Source: Eikenella exigua
GTDB lineage: Bacteria; Pseudomonadota; Gammaproteobacteria; Burkholderiales; Neisseriaceae
Assembly: GCF_008805035.1 (NCBI RefSeq)
Contig: NZ_CP038018.1
Coordinates: 868,001 to 932,000 of the forward strand
Length of the DNA: 64,000 nt
Reading direction: 5' to 3'
Both the position numbers and the translations under genes were made by a program. The notes under the pieces were generated by a model. It searched no databases. It had not been told where the DNA came from and saw nothing but the letters and a program-made list of their open reading frames with translations. Numbering within the stretch: position 1 is the stretch's first letter; each line of letters opens with the position of its first letter. This document shows positions 25,675-33,884 of the stretch, piece by piece.

Positions 25675-26019
25675 CTAAGCTGTTTTTTGCGGCTTGGCAA
25701 GGACTGCTTCGATTTTTTCTAAAATTACCTGCAAATCCTGCCAAACTTCTTCAGCAGTGGCGGCGGGGCGATTTAGGCTGTCGTGGCCGTTTAGATTGAA
25801 ACGGTCGATGTAGGTGGGGAAACTGCCGCTTAATTTACGGATCTTCACCACGTCTTGCCGGGTGTATTGGTTGCCGCCATGGCCGATCACTACGCCGTTA
25901 TCTTGCTGCCATTGGAAGAATTGTTCGGGCTGGATATCGGCTAGATAGCACAATTCTTCCAGGCTGAAGTAGCGTTTAACCGGAATGGGCGGTAAGGCGC
26001 GTTCAGTTTTGTTTACCAT
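25675..26019 (-). CDS. MerR-like transcriptional regulator
   Basis: 114 residues. A short winged-helix of MerR type spans about 13-65 (YFSLEELCYLADIQPEQFFQW, then QYTRQDVVKIRKL), followed by a helical tail. It lacks the cysteines of metal-sensing MerR proteins and the long dimer helix is short. Genes of this type commonly follow ihfA in beta- and gammaproteobacteria. It overlaps the ihfA 3' end by 17 bases, so the two are co-transcribed. Target unknown. Confidence 0.8.
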   Translation of the reverse strand: MVNKTERALPPIPVKRYFSLEELCYLADIQPEQFFQWQQDNGVVIGHGGNQYTRQDVVKIRKLSGSFPTYIDRFNLNGHDSLNRPAATAEEVWQDLQVILEKIEAVLAKPQKTA

Positions 26020-26305
26020 AGTGGTGTTCCACCATGCCTTTGAGTTTTTGGCTGGCGTGGAAGGTTACCACTCGGCGAGCGGTAATCGGAACTTCTTTGC
26101 CGGTTTTGGGATTGCGGCCAGGGCGTTGCGGTTTGTCACGCAGTTGGAAGTTGCCGAAGCCGGAAATTTTGATTTCCTCACCGCGTTCTAAAGTGGCGCG
26201 GATCTCTTCGAAGAAGAGTTCAACGATTTCTTTTGCATCGCTCTTGCTAATATTGCTGACTTTTTCTACCAGAATATTGGCCAATTCTGCTTTAGTGAGT
26301 GTCAT
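26003..26305 (-). CDS. ihfA: Integration host factor subunit alpha
   Basis: 100 residues. Starts MTLTKAELANILVEKV and contains the DNA-minor-groove arm with RPGRNPKTGKEVPITARRVV, placing it in the IHF-alpha branch rather than HU. It bends DNA as a heterodimer with IHF-beta. In many relatives ihfA follows pheT; here upstream is a 260-base gap and then an M61 peptidase gene, so pheT is elsewhere. Confidence 0.94.
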   Translation of the reverse strand: MTLTKAELANILVEKVSNISKSDAKEIVELFFEEIRATLERGEEIKISGFGNFQLRDKPQRPGRNPKTGKEVPITARRVVTFHASQKLKGMVEHHYGKQN

Positions 26306-26568
26306 TGAGTTTACCTCTAAAGTTACTAAGTTGAGAATTATCGCTAATTACTTTTTAGAAATCAAGTGAATGCTGCTACATGCGGAAAAATCTGTGAAAT
26401 GAGACGACAGATTATGTGGCAATTTGTTCATTATGCCTATAAACAGTGGATTTCACTGGCAGCTGTTCCAAAAAGGCTACCTGAAAAATGGCTGTGCTTT
26501 GATATGGCCAAAGCTCATTTTTTTCTACAATGCGAGCTAACGCAGTAGGAAGAAAACCAGCGCTTTGG

Positions 26569-28308
26569 CTATATTTGCAGCCAGGTTTGTAGTGCGACTG
26601 GATTTTCGATAGTAAGCCAGGCGGTATTGGCGGCGGCAAGCCGTACAGTGGCAGAGGTGTGATACAACACGCCGTATCGGAAGTAGTGCAATTTGGCTTG
26701 GCTGCTGGCTTTCTGCTGCTGCCATTGGACGGCGAAGTCATTGGCAGCATAGCCGTTGATGGCAATGATGCGGTCGCCTGCAGCAAGGCCTGCTTGTTCG
26801 GCACTGCCGCCGTTGAGTACGTGGCTTAGGGTGATGTCGCTGCTGTTTTGCTGGAAGCGGGCACCGAAGTCGTTGGCTGGCAGAGTAGGGGGTAACAGCC
26901 CGCAGCCGCCGTTGTGCGAGGGTGGCAAGGGCAACCAATGCAGGCGCAGGCCAGCGTGGGCGAGGGCGGTTTCGAAAGGCAGTGATTGGGTACTGCGGAT
27001 GAGCTGGTTGAACAGGCTACGTAAGTCGAGGCCAGTGATGGTTTGGGCAAGCTCTTCCCATTCGGTTTCGTGCAGGGGCTGTTTTCTGGTCAGCCAGTCC
27101 TGATAGAGGGCTTGCATGATGCTGTCGAGGCTGTGCCGGCTTTGCTTGCGTATGTATAGGTCGAGGCAAAGGGCGGCGAGGGTGCCTTGCTGGTAGTAGC
27201 TGGTAATGACATTGGGACTGTTCTCGTTTTGCTTATAGTATTTGTCCCAGGCGTGGAAGCTGGATTGGGCTAGGGTTTGCAGGCGGTGTCCGGGATTGCG
27301 GTGCACACGGGTGATGGTTTTGGCTAAGAGTTCGAGATAGGCGGTGGGGCTGATACAACCGCTACGCACGAGGAATAGGTTGTCGTAATAGGAGGTGATG
27401 CCTTCGAATGCCCATAAAAGCTCGGTGTAGGCTTCTTGGTTGAGATCGGATTGGGCAAGGGCGGCGGGTTTGATGGATTTGACGTTCCAGGCGTGGAAGT
27501 ATTCGTGGGAAATCAGGCCGAGCAGCTGGGTGTAGTTGGCAGAGGCTTCGGCAAGGTTATTTTCAGGTAGCCAGCTGCGATCGGCGAGCAGGGCGGTGGA
27601 TGATGTGTGCTCGAGGCCGCCGTAGACGTGATCGCCCAGGTGCAGCAAGAAGGTGTAGTGCGTAAATGGGGCGGGGTTGGGGAAGAATTGGAGTTGGGCG
27701 GTGCAGATGGCTTGGGTGTCGGCCAGCAGGCGTTGACGGTCGAAGTCGGGGTAGTGGCCGCTGAGGACGATGCGATGTGGAATGTCGGCAGCGGTGAATT
27801 CGAGAATTTCGAGGGTGCCGGATTCAAGCGGGCAATCGATAAGATGACGGTAGTTGTTTGCTTGGTAGAGATGGTTATCCAGCCTGGGCAGGGCGGTGGC
27901 GGTTTGCCATTGGCTGGGGAAACAGAGTTCGACTTGGTGTGGCTCTTCGGTGTGTGAGGCTACCTGAAAAAACAGGGCGGCGCCGTCGAAGAAGGCGCGT
28001 TCGCTATCTAGATAGCAGCCGCGTACGGAAAGATCGAAGGCATAAACGTCGTATTCAATGAGCCAGTCGCCGGGTGTGTTTTCTTCGGCCTGCCAGATAT
28101 TTTTGCTGACGGCTTGTAAGTTGGCAGTTTGGCCGTTACAGCTGGCTTCAATACGGACGATGTGCCGGGCAAACTCGCGAATCATATAGCTACCTGGCAC
28201 CCAGTTGGGCAGGGTAAGGCGGACGGCTTGGCTGCCGCAGTGGCTGAAACGCAGGCAGACGCGGAAGAGATGCTGTTCAGGCAAGGGAGTAATGGTGTAG
28301 TGGAGCAT
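26569..28308 (-). CDS. M61-family metallopeptidase with PDZ domain
   Basis: 579 residues. N-terminal beta domain (about 1-180) with LPNWVPGSYMIREF, a catalytic domain with the zinc motif HEYFH (H268, E269, H272) and downstream Glu in the EGITSYYDN helix, and a C-terminal PDZ domain (about 475-560). This is the glycyl-aminopeptidase-like M61 arrangement. No signal peptide is visible. Two uptake words are translated in frame: near codon 113 (FQVAS) and near 247 (WLPENN). Substrate unknown. Confidence 0.92.
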   Translation of the reverse strand: MLHYTITPLPEQHLFRVCLRFSHCGSQAVRLTLPNWVPGSYMIREFARHIVRIEASCNGQTANLQAVSKNIWQAEENTPGDWLIEYDVYAFDLSVRGCYLDSERAFFDGAALFFQVASHTEEPHQVELCFPSQWQTATALPRLDNHLYQANNYRHLIDCPLESGTLEILEFTAADIPHRIVLSGHYPDFDRQRLLADTQAICTAQLQFFPNPAPFTHYTFLLHLGDHVYGGLEHTSSTALLADRSWLPENNLAEASANYTQLLGLISHEYFHAWNVKSIKPAALAQSDLNQEAYTELLWAFEGITSYYDNLFLVRSGCISPTAYLELLAKTITRVHRNPGHRLQTLAQSSFHAWDKYYKQNENSPNVITSYYQQGTLAALCLDLYIRKQSRHSLDSIMQALYQDWLTRKQPLHETEWEELAQTITGLDLRSLFNQLIRSTQSLPFETALAHAGLRLHWLPLPPSHNGGCGLLPPTLPANDFGARFQQNSSDITLSHVLNGGSAEQAGLAAGDRIIAINGYAANDFAVQWQQQKASSQAKLHYFRYGVLYHTSATVRLAAANTAWLTIENPVALQTWLQI

Positions 28309-28463
28309 TTGCTTGTTTCGCTAGAACTGAATGGGATACAGCTTTTTCAGGAAACCTGTTTTGTTAAAAATGAAAATTTACTCTATATACTGTTTAAGTT
28401 ACATGCAATACTGTATTATAAGGAGAGTACAGCTATCTTTAATATAGAGAATAGAGATTTTTC

Positions 28464-28834
28464 ATGAGAACATAAACCTATAACTACAAAGTAGTGCGGC
28501 AGTTTGCCGTGATGACGGTGGTTTGGGGGTGTGGTTGGAATGTTGGTTAGAGTAACTGTGACTGCACAGCTCTATTTTCCGCAGCTGAATCTATCTGAGT
28601 TGGGGCCGTGGTTCCATTCTGGCCGTTTACATCCACCGCATACCAATGCCATTATTTTTGTATTCGGTAGCTGTGGCTTAATTGCCACATCTTAATTATG
28701 TAGTGCAGCACACTTGTAACGCTCGTCTATATGACGGTCGACTACCAGACTTTACATTCTGGAGCTGGCAGCTGGTGATTCTGCTGGCGGCGGTTGCCCT
28801 GCCAATGAACTATACCCAAGGCAATTGGAGTATA
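28464..28834 (+). pseudogene. ccoN: ccoN remnant (cbb3 cytochrome oxidase subunit I)
   Basis: ATG 28464 reads MRT, TAA (28473-28475), then TYNYKVVRQFAVMTVVWG, which is the conserved CcoN N-terminus with a Gln codon probably turned to stop. A frameshift near 28530 is followed by VVGML...AQLYFPQLNL, PWFHSGRLHPPHTNAI and FVFGSCGLIATS; another frameshift near 28692 leads into NYVVQHTCNARL and FTFWSWQLVILLAAVALP. About 120 codons of an expected ~480 survive. The heme-ligand HTNA region is still visible, but the gene cannot work. Confidence 0.8.
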
Positions 28835-28945
28835 CCGATCAATATTGCCTACTACTACGACAAATTCAAAACGCACTACGATGAAGAGGAGCGGCACATC
28901 ATCGATGATAATGATTCGATCAATAACAACAACCAGACTCCCTAA
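28835..28945 (+). pseudogene. ccoQ: ccoQ tail fused to the ccoN remnant
   Basis: Directly in frame after the ccoN fragment comes YYYDKFKTHYDEEERHIIDD and a polar Asn-rich end. This resembles the C-terminal half of CcoQ/FixQ (short cytoplasmic acidic-basic tail ending in DD). It implies a deletion that removed the rest of ccoN, all of ccoO and the start of ccoQ. Confidence 0.55.
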
Positions 28946-28968
28946 AGCCGTGAATACGGAGCACAACA

Positions 28969-29352
28969 ATGAATACATCCCTCTTTAAACTGGCAATTTC
29001 CGGAACTACTACATCACTGGCATCGTCGCAATCAGCTTTATCAGGCTGATATGGCTAATTTTGTCGCAAAGTAAAGTTAAGATACCAGCCAAAGGCGAAG
29101 ATGTAAAAACCACCGGCCACAATTGGAACGGCATCGAGGAATACAACGATCCGCTGTCACACTCTAGTGTTTTACCTCATATTATTCTGATTTGACTGTT
29201 TTCCATCGGCTATCCTAACCACCTATGTGTGGGGTAAAGCTAATCCGAGTAGTGCCACCAAGCCCGCAGCAGCAACAGCGTCCGCTCTCACACCTGCCGC
29301 CGCTTCGTCAGCTAGTGCTGCTTCCTCTGCATCGCAGCCTGCAGCCAAGTAA
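28969..29352 (+). pseudogene. ccoP: ccoP remnant (cbb3 oxidase diheme subunit III)
   Basis: Reading begins MNTSLFK at 28969, shifts frame near 29000 to YYITGIVAISF...WLILSQSKVKIPAKGEDV and TTGHNWNGIEEYNDPL, the conserved CcoP N-terminal anchor. A stop and frame change near 29195 follow, then TTYVWGKANPSSATKPAAAT and an Ala/Ser-rich end with TAA at 29350-29352, like the C-terminal tail of a c-type cytochrome. Both CxxCH heme domains are missing. The order N-Q-P matches the normal operon. Confidence 0.75.
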
Positions 29353-29368
29353 GAAAGCATCCATTTGA

Positions 29369-29410
29369 AGGCTACCTGAAAAATGCCTTAGCTTTTTCAG
29401 GTAGCCTTTC
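29369..29410. terminator. Uptake-sequence hairpin before serS
   Basis: Inverted words 29369-29380 and 29396-29407 followed by TTTC, just beyond the ccoP remnant; it may be the old operon terminator. Confidence 0.65.
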
Positions 29411-29461
29411 CTATACGCCGCGTTTACAATATAGCCAAATCTTCTTTACAGGACGCAAATC

Positions 29462-30754
29462 ATGCTAGATATCCAACTTTTCCGCACCGATGCGGCCGCC
29501 GTTGCTACCAAACTGGCGCAGCGCGGTTTTGTTTTCAACCCTACTGCCTTCGACGCGCTGGAAGCGCATCGTAAGGCCCTGCAGATGCGTACCGAAGAGC
29601 TGCAATCACGGCGCAACAGCGTGTCCAAACAAATCGGCGCGCTCAAAGGGCAGGGCAAACACGCCGAAGTCGAAGCAGCCATGGCCAAAGTGGCGAAAAT
29701 CAAAACTGATTTAGAACGGGCTGATACCGATTACCAAACCGTACAGGCACAAATCGACACTCTGTTGCTCGGTATTCCAAATCTGCCACACGAGAGCGTG
29801 CCGGCCGGCAAAGATGAAACCGAAAATGTAGAAGTGCGTCGCGTGGGCAGCCCGCGCCAATTTGATTTCGAAATCAAAGACCATGTGGACTTAGGCGAAA
29901 AGCTCGGTCTCGACTTTGAAACTGCTGCTGCGCTTTCCGGCGCCCGCTTCAGCCTGATGAAAGGCCAAGTTGCCCGCCTGCACCGTGCCTTGGCGCAATT
30001 TATGCTCGACACCCACACCCAGCAGCACGGCTACACCGAGTGTTACACACCTTATATCGTCAGCGATAGCACCCTCATCGGTACTGGCCAGCTACCCAAA
30101 TTCGGTGAAGATCTGTTCCACGTTACCCGTGGTGGCGACGAGAGTAAAACCATGCAATACCTTATTCCCACTGCCGAAGTAACTCTGACCAACACCGTGC
30201 GCGAGCGCATCCTGTCCGCCAATGCACTACCTATCAAGCTTACCGCCCATTCACCCTGTTTCCGCAGCGAAGCTGGTTCACACGGCAAAGACACACGCGG
30301 CCTTATCCGCCAGCACCAGTTCGACAAAGTGGAAATGGTGCAAATCGTCCACCCAGAACACTCCTATACCGCACTAGAAGAAATGGTCGGCCACGCCGAG
30401 CGCATCCTACAATTGCTCGAACTGCCTTACCGCGTTATTACCCTGTGTACCGGCGACATGGGCTTCGGTGCCGCCAAAACCTACGATTTGGAAGTGTGGG
30501 TGCCCGCGCAAAACACCTACCGCGAAATCTCCAGCTGCTCCAACTGCGAAGATTTCCAAGCCCGCCGCATGAAAGCCCGCTTCAAAGATGAAGATGGTAA
30601 AAATCGCTTGGTGCACACCCTGAACGGCTCCGGCTTGGCAGTAGGTCGTACCTTAGTGGCGGTGCTGGAAAACCATCAAAACGCCGATGGCAGCATCAGC
30701 ATCCCTGCTGCCTTGCGCCCCTATTTGGGCGGCGTGGACAAACTTGTCCCCTAA
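29462..30754 (+). CDS. serS: Seryl-tRNA synthetase
   Basis: 430 residues. N-terminal antiparallel coiled coil (about 30-105) that grips the tRNA-Ser extra arm; class II core with TAEVTLTN, motif 2 FRSEAGSHGKDTRGLIRQHQ (near 265-285) and motif 3 GSGLAVGRTLVAVLE (near 386-400). The SSCSNCEDFQARR stretch binds serine and tRNA. Full length for the family. A TACAATATAG sequence about 35 bases before the start may be its -10. Confidence 0.97.
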   Translation: MLDIQLFRTDAAAVATKLAQRGFVFNPTAFDALEAHRKALQMRTEELQSRRNSVSKQIGALKGQGKHAEVEAAMAKVAKIKTDLERADTDYQTVQAQIDTLLLGIPNLPHESVPAGKDETENVEVRRVGSPRQFDFEIKDHVDLGEKLGLDFETAAALSGARFSLMKGQVARLHRALAQFMLDTHTQQHGYTECYTPYIVSDSTLIGTGQLPKFGEDLFHVTRGGDESKTMQYLIPTAEVTLTNTVRERILSANALPIKLTAHSPCFRSEAGSHGKDTRGLIRQHQFDKVEMVQIVHPEHSYTALEEMVGHAERILQLLELPYRVITLCTGDMGFGAAKTYDLEVWVPAQNTYREISSCSNCEDFQARRMKARFKDEDGKNRLVHTLNGSGLAVGRTLVAVLENHQNADGSISIPAALRPYLGGVDKLVP

Positions 30755-30760
30755 GCCCAA

Positions 30761-30800
30761 AGGCTACCTGAAAACCTATTTTGGTTTTCAGGTAGCCTTC
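30761..30800 (+). terminator. Uptake-sequence terminator of serS
   Basis: Inverted words 30761-30772 and 30787-30798, 6 bases after the serS stop, with flanking AAAACC/GGTTTT extending the stem. Confidence 0.75.
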
Positions 30801-30824
30801 ATGTCATACCAATTAGCTGATTAG

Positions 30825-31658
30825 ATGATAGATTTACACTGCCATTCCAATGTTTCAGATGGTGCTCTGCCACCACGCGAAGTAGTGAAACTAGCACACG
30901 CCAATGGTTGTACCTTGCTCGCGCTTACCGACCACGACCATACCGGTGGCCTGGCCGAAGCACGGCAGGAAGCGGAAGCCTTGGGCATTCAGCTGATAAA
31001 CGGCGTGGAAATCTCCGTGAGTTGGCGCAAACGTACCATTCATATTGTTGGTCTCAATCTCGATGAAACCGATACCGTGTTACAAAACCTGCTGGCTAGG
31101 CTGCGCCGCGGTCGGTTGGAGCGTTTTTTGCGCATGGCGGAAAAGCTTGAGAAGAAAGGCCTTGCCGGTGCCTGCGAGGGCGCGCTCGCGCTGGTGCCCA
31201 ACCGTGAAATGGCCAGCCGCACCCATCTGGCGCAATGGCTGATGGAACAAGGCCATGTGCGTAATAAACAGCAGGCTTTTAAAAAATATTTAGGTGATGG
31301 TAAACCTGGCTACGTAAGGCATGAATGGGCTACGCTCGAAGAGGCCGTAGCTGCTATTTTGGGCGCAGGCGGCATCGCAGTTGTTGCCCACCCCATCCGC
31401 TACGGCCTCTCTGCCACCGCTCAGCGTAATTTATTCACTGAATTTAAAGTACTGGGCGGACAGGCTATTGAGGTGCACAGCAGCACCACCGACTTAAATG
31501 ACCGCCTCAACTACGCTCACCTCGCCGAGCAATATGGCTTTCTCGCCAGCGCTGGCAGCGATTTCCACCGCATAGGCGACTTCGGCAGCGGCCGCCTCGG
31601 CGCCTGCCCACCACTGCCTGAATGCTGCCGGCCGGTTTGGCAAGAATTTTGCTTGTAG
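30825..31658 (+). CDS. PHP-domain phosphoesterase (YciV/TrpH-like)
   Basis: 277 residues. Metal-binding PHP motifs DLHCHSNVSDG (3-13) and LALTDHDHTGG (35-45) with later His/Asp residues in VVAHPIRYG and GSDFHRIGDF. In E. coli the homologue (RNase AM, YciV) is a 5'-3' exonuclease that matures rRNA 5' ends and also hydrolyses 3',5'-nucleotide bisphosphates. No obvious ribosome site precedes the start at 30825, which lies 27 bases after the uptake hairpin. Confidence 0.88.
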   Translation: MIDLHCHSNVSDGALPPREVVKLAHANGCTLLALTDHDHTGGLAEARQEAEALGIQLINGVEISVSWRKRTIHIVGLNLDETDTVLQNLLARLRRGRLERFLRMAEKLEKKGLAGACEGALALVPNREMASRTHLAQWLMEQGHVRNKQQAFKKYLGDGKPGYVRHEWATLEEAVAAILGAGGIAVVAHPIRYGLSATAQRNLFTEFKVLGGQAIEVHSSTTDLNDRLNYAHLAEQYGFLASAGSDFHRIGDFGSGRLGACPPLPECCRPVWQEFCL

Positions 31659-31714
31659 TACTCTTTTCACGCACGAATGCTTTGTGCACGGGAAACGATA
31701 TAAGGAAATGAATC

Positions 31715-31990
31715 ATGATCAAACAGTTTGAAATTAATAACTATGTGAGAAAGCAGCTGCAAGACTACCTTACTGAGAAAGAGCTCACGCTGGAACAGGC
31801 TATGGCTCAAGAAACCAACAATAATGAAATTGCTGCTATCGTGCATGCCGGCTTGCCTGGTATGGTACGCAAGATTTATCCCCTAGGCAAAATGCAAACC
31901 TTCTTCTGGGAAAAGCGCGAACTTATCCAGGGATTTATTGCAGACCGACTGCAAAGTGTGAATGGAGAAAAGACAAAAAAAACTAAATAA
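31715..31990 (+). CDS. Conserved-looking small protein of unknown function
   Basis: 91 residues from ATG 31715, preceded by AAGGAAATGAATC. Mixed helical composition, no membrane segment and no signal. A central YPLGKMQTFFWEKRELIQGF stretch is the most structured-looking part, and the tail is Lys/Thr-rich. I do not recognise the family. It lies 56 bases after the PHP gene on the same strand. Confidence 0.65.
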   Translation: MIKQFEINNYVRKQLQDYLTEKELTLEQAMAQETNNNEIAAIVHAGLPGMVRKIYPLGKMQTFFWEKRELIQGFIADRLQSVNGEKTKKTK

Positions 31991-32084
31991 GGTAACCTGC
32001 CGAAAAGTGTCAGGCTGTATTCCTTGTGAGGAAGGAATGTAGGACTGATAATCGAAGATTTTATTAATTAGAGGAGTGATAAAT

Positions 32085-32252
32085 ATGTTTTTGGTTTTAC
32101 TAGCCCTGATTTTGTCCGGTGTAGTGGCTTTCTTCTTTTTCCGCAACCGTCGCATTGAACAGGAAATCGAGCGCCAGCGCCGTGAAGAGGAAATTGAGCG
32201 TATTTTGGAGCGCAAAAAACAGGAAATCGAGCAGAACAGAACGCTGAACTGA
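32085..32252 (+). CDS. Short single-span membrane protein with coiled-coil tail
   Basis: 55 residues: a hydrophobic segment (MFLVLLALILSGVVAFFFF) followed by a highly charged helix of Arg/Glu/Ile heptads (EQEIERQRREEEIERILERK). GAGGAGTGAT lies at a good distance before the ATG, which supports translation. The layout resembles small membrane-anchored scaffold proteins, but I recognise no family. An imperfect uptake-word hairpin follows near 32299-32325 with a T-run. Confidence 0.6.
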   Translation: MFLVLLALILSGVVAFFFFRNRRIEQEIERQRREEEIERILERKKQEIEQNRTLN

Positions 32253-32298
32253 TTGCTTGATAGGGCACTGCGCGCGCTATTGCTCAAATTGCCGAAAA

Positions 32299-32333
32299 AG
32301 GCTACCTGAAACCTTTAGGTAGTCCTTTTTTAT
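32299..32333. terminator. Imperfect uptake-word hairpin with T-run
   Basis: AGGCTACCTGAA (32299-32310) pairs with the degenerate TTTAGGTAGTCC just downstream, followed by TTTTTT. It lies between convergent genes and may terminate the small-protein transcript. Confidence 0.6.
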
Positions 32334-32358
32334 ATCGCACGCTGGCTAATAAGCAACA

Positions 32359-33276
32359 CTATTTCTCTATTTTTCCTTCTTTATCTTGCATTGTTTCAGC
32401 TTTGGTTTGCTGCCGCTTGGCACGGGGGTGGGTATCGTCGTACACGCGAGCGAGATGGTCGAAATCCAGCTTGGTGTAGTGCTGGGTGGTGGCGAGCTGA
32501 CTGTGGCCGAGCAGCTCTTGTACAGCACGGATGTCGCGGGTGTTTTGCAACAGGTGGCTAGCATAGCTGTGGCGCAACATATGGGGACTGAGGTGGCAGC
32601 TGCCGTAACGGGTGGCGAATTGTTGCAGGCGTTTTTGGATTTGGCGGGCACCGAGGCGGCGGCCGGTACGGCCGGTGAAGAGGGCTGTTTCGTTGGGCGC
32701 GGCGGTACGGGTTTTCAGGTAGCCTTCGAGGGTGCGGATGCTTTGAGCGGTGAGGGGAAGATGGCGTTGTTTGCAGCCTTTGCCGGTGACGGCCACCCAA
32801 CCGCTTTGCAGGTTAAGGTCGGCCAGGTTGAGAGCACAGGCTTCAGCAAGGCGCAGGCCGCTGCCGTAGAGCAGCTCAAAGATGGCAAGGTCTCGACTGT
32901 CGAGCAGATTTTCTGGGGCTTGGTCGAGGAGTTGGTTAAGCGGCTCGGCAGGTACAGCTTTGGGCAGGCGTTCAGGGGATCTGGGGGCTTTAAGACCGTG
33001 GGTGGGGTCGGTTTTCAGATAGCCTGTTCGCACCAGCCAGCGGCAAAATTGCCGCCAAGCGCTGAGGCGGCGGGCGATGCTGTGTGGGTGCTGGTTTTGT
33101 TGGCCAAGCTGGCGCAGGGCGGCGGTGAACAATGGTCGGGCAAGTGCGCTTTGCGGCTGAAAATTGGCCAGCCAGGCGAGGTCTCGGCGGTAGGCGGCTA
33201 GGGTGTGGGGGGAGTGGTTTTGCTGTTGCAGGCTGTGCAGCCAGGCTTCGATTTGTGCTATCCAACCGCTGCTCAT
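32359..33276 (-). CDS. xerC: Tyrosine recombinase XerC
   Basis: 305 residues from 33276 (ATGA overlap with the thioesterase stop). SAM-like N-terminal domain (about 5-90) and catalytic domain with all residues: R142 in SGLRLAEA, K166, H232 and R235 in HMLRHSYASHLL, H258 in LLGHSQL, and nucleophile Y267 in TQHYTKL. With XerD it resolves chromosome dimers at dif. Uptake words inside the frame supply GYLKT twice (near residues 85-89 and 185-189; the first is degenerate). The C-terminal 20 residues are charged and non-conserved. Confidence 0.93.
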   Translation of the reverse strand: MSSGWIAQIEAWLHSLQQQNHSPHTLAAYRRDLAWLANFQPQSALARPLFTAALRQLGQQNQHPHSIARRLSAWRQFCRWLVRTGYLKTDPTHGLKAPRSPERLPKAVPAEPLNQLLDQAPENLLDSRDLAIFELLYGSGLRLAEACALNLADLNLQSGWVAVTGKGCKQRHLPLTAQSIRTLEGYLKTRTAAPNETALFTGRTGRRLGARQIQKRLQQFATRYGSCHLSPHMLRHSYASHLLQNTRDIRAVQELLGHSQLATTQHYTKLDFDHLARVYDDTHPRAKRQQTKAETMQDKEGKIEK

Positions 33277-33722
33277 TGCTCTGCTCTGTGGTGAGTAAAA
33301 TGGGCGCGGAAGGCGGCGGGAGTATGCTCGATAAGCTGGGCGGCGTAGTTGAAAAACACCATGCCGCATTGTACGCGGGCGATTTCGGTGTGGTCGGCTG
33401 CCCGGGAGAGTTTGGCGAAAAACGGGAAACCGGCCTTGCCAATTTCGCCTAAGGCTACCTGAACTAGCAGCTCTTCGCCATGAAAGGCTTGGGCACGGTA
33501 TTGCACGACAGCATCGGCCATAATCAGACCGGCACCGAAGGCATCGGTTTCAGTGCAGCCGTGCGCGGCAAGAAAGCGTAAGCGGGCTTCGTGGGCGATG
33601 CGCAAAACGGCATCGTTGGCAAGGTGGTTACCATAGTTGAGGTGGCCGACTTCTAGCATGATGCGGGTTTCAAAACAGAAGTGTTCCGGCAGGTTGATTT
33701 GGATGCGCTGAGCGGCTGGCAT
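33273..33722 (-). CDS. Acyl-CoA thioesterase-like (4HBT hotdog) protein
   Basis: 149 residues from 33722, where CGGAG lies 9 bases upstream; 33749 is an alternative start. The hotdog fold is recognisable from VGHLNYGNHLANDAVLRIAHEARLRFL, placing it near YbgC/4-hydroxybenzoyl-CoA thioesterases. The catalytic Asp position of the YbgC type is replaced by Asn in YGNHL/AND, so substrate and mechanism are unclear. Uptake word near 33453-33464 is in frame (VQVALGE). Coupled to xerC. Confidence 0.82.
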   Translation of the reverse strand: MPAAQRIQINLPEHFCFETRIMLEVGHLNYGNHLANDAVLRIAHEARLRFLAAHGCTETDAFGAGLIMADAVVQYRAQAFHGEELLVQVALGEIGKAGFPFFAKLSRAADHTEIARVQCGMVFFNYAAQLIEHTPAAFRAHFTHHRAEQ

Positions 33723-33821
33723 ACTAGGGCTCCGCTGATTAAAAACCATGTTATCTTAGCATTTGTTGCCTAATTATTGAACGTGTTGCAACAACATTCT
33801 GTAAAACAGCTGTGTAAATAC

Positions 33822-33849
33822 CTTGACAAAATCTGCTCCAAACCCATAT
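33822..33849 (+). promoter_or_regulatory. Sigma-32-like heat-shock promoter of clpB
   Basis: CTTGACA (33822-33828) and ACCCATAT (33842-33849) are separated by 13 bases, close to the sigma-32 consensus CTTGAAA-N13/14-CCCCATNT. TTGACA could also serve sigma-70, but no good TATAAT is at the right distance. The start codon is 36 bases downstream. Confidence 0.6.
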
Positions 33850-33884
33850 GCCTTGCAAGAAAACAATATGCAAAGGAAATAATC

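Noticed and set aside
32386..33201. 271-codon plus-strand open frame opposite xerC
   Set aside because: Gly/Ala/Val-rich shadow of a recombinase with all catalytic residues on the other strand.
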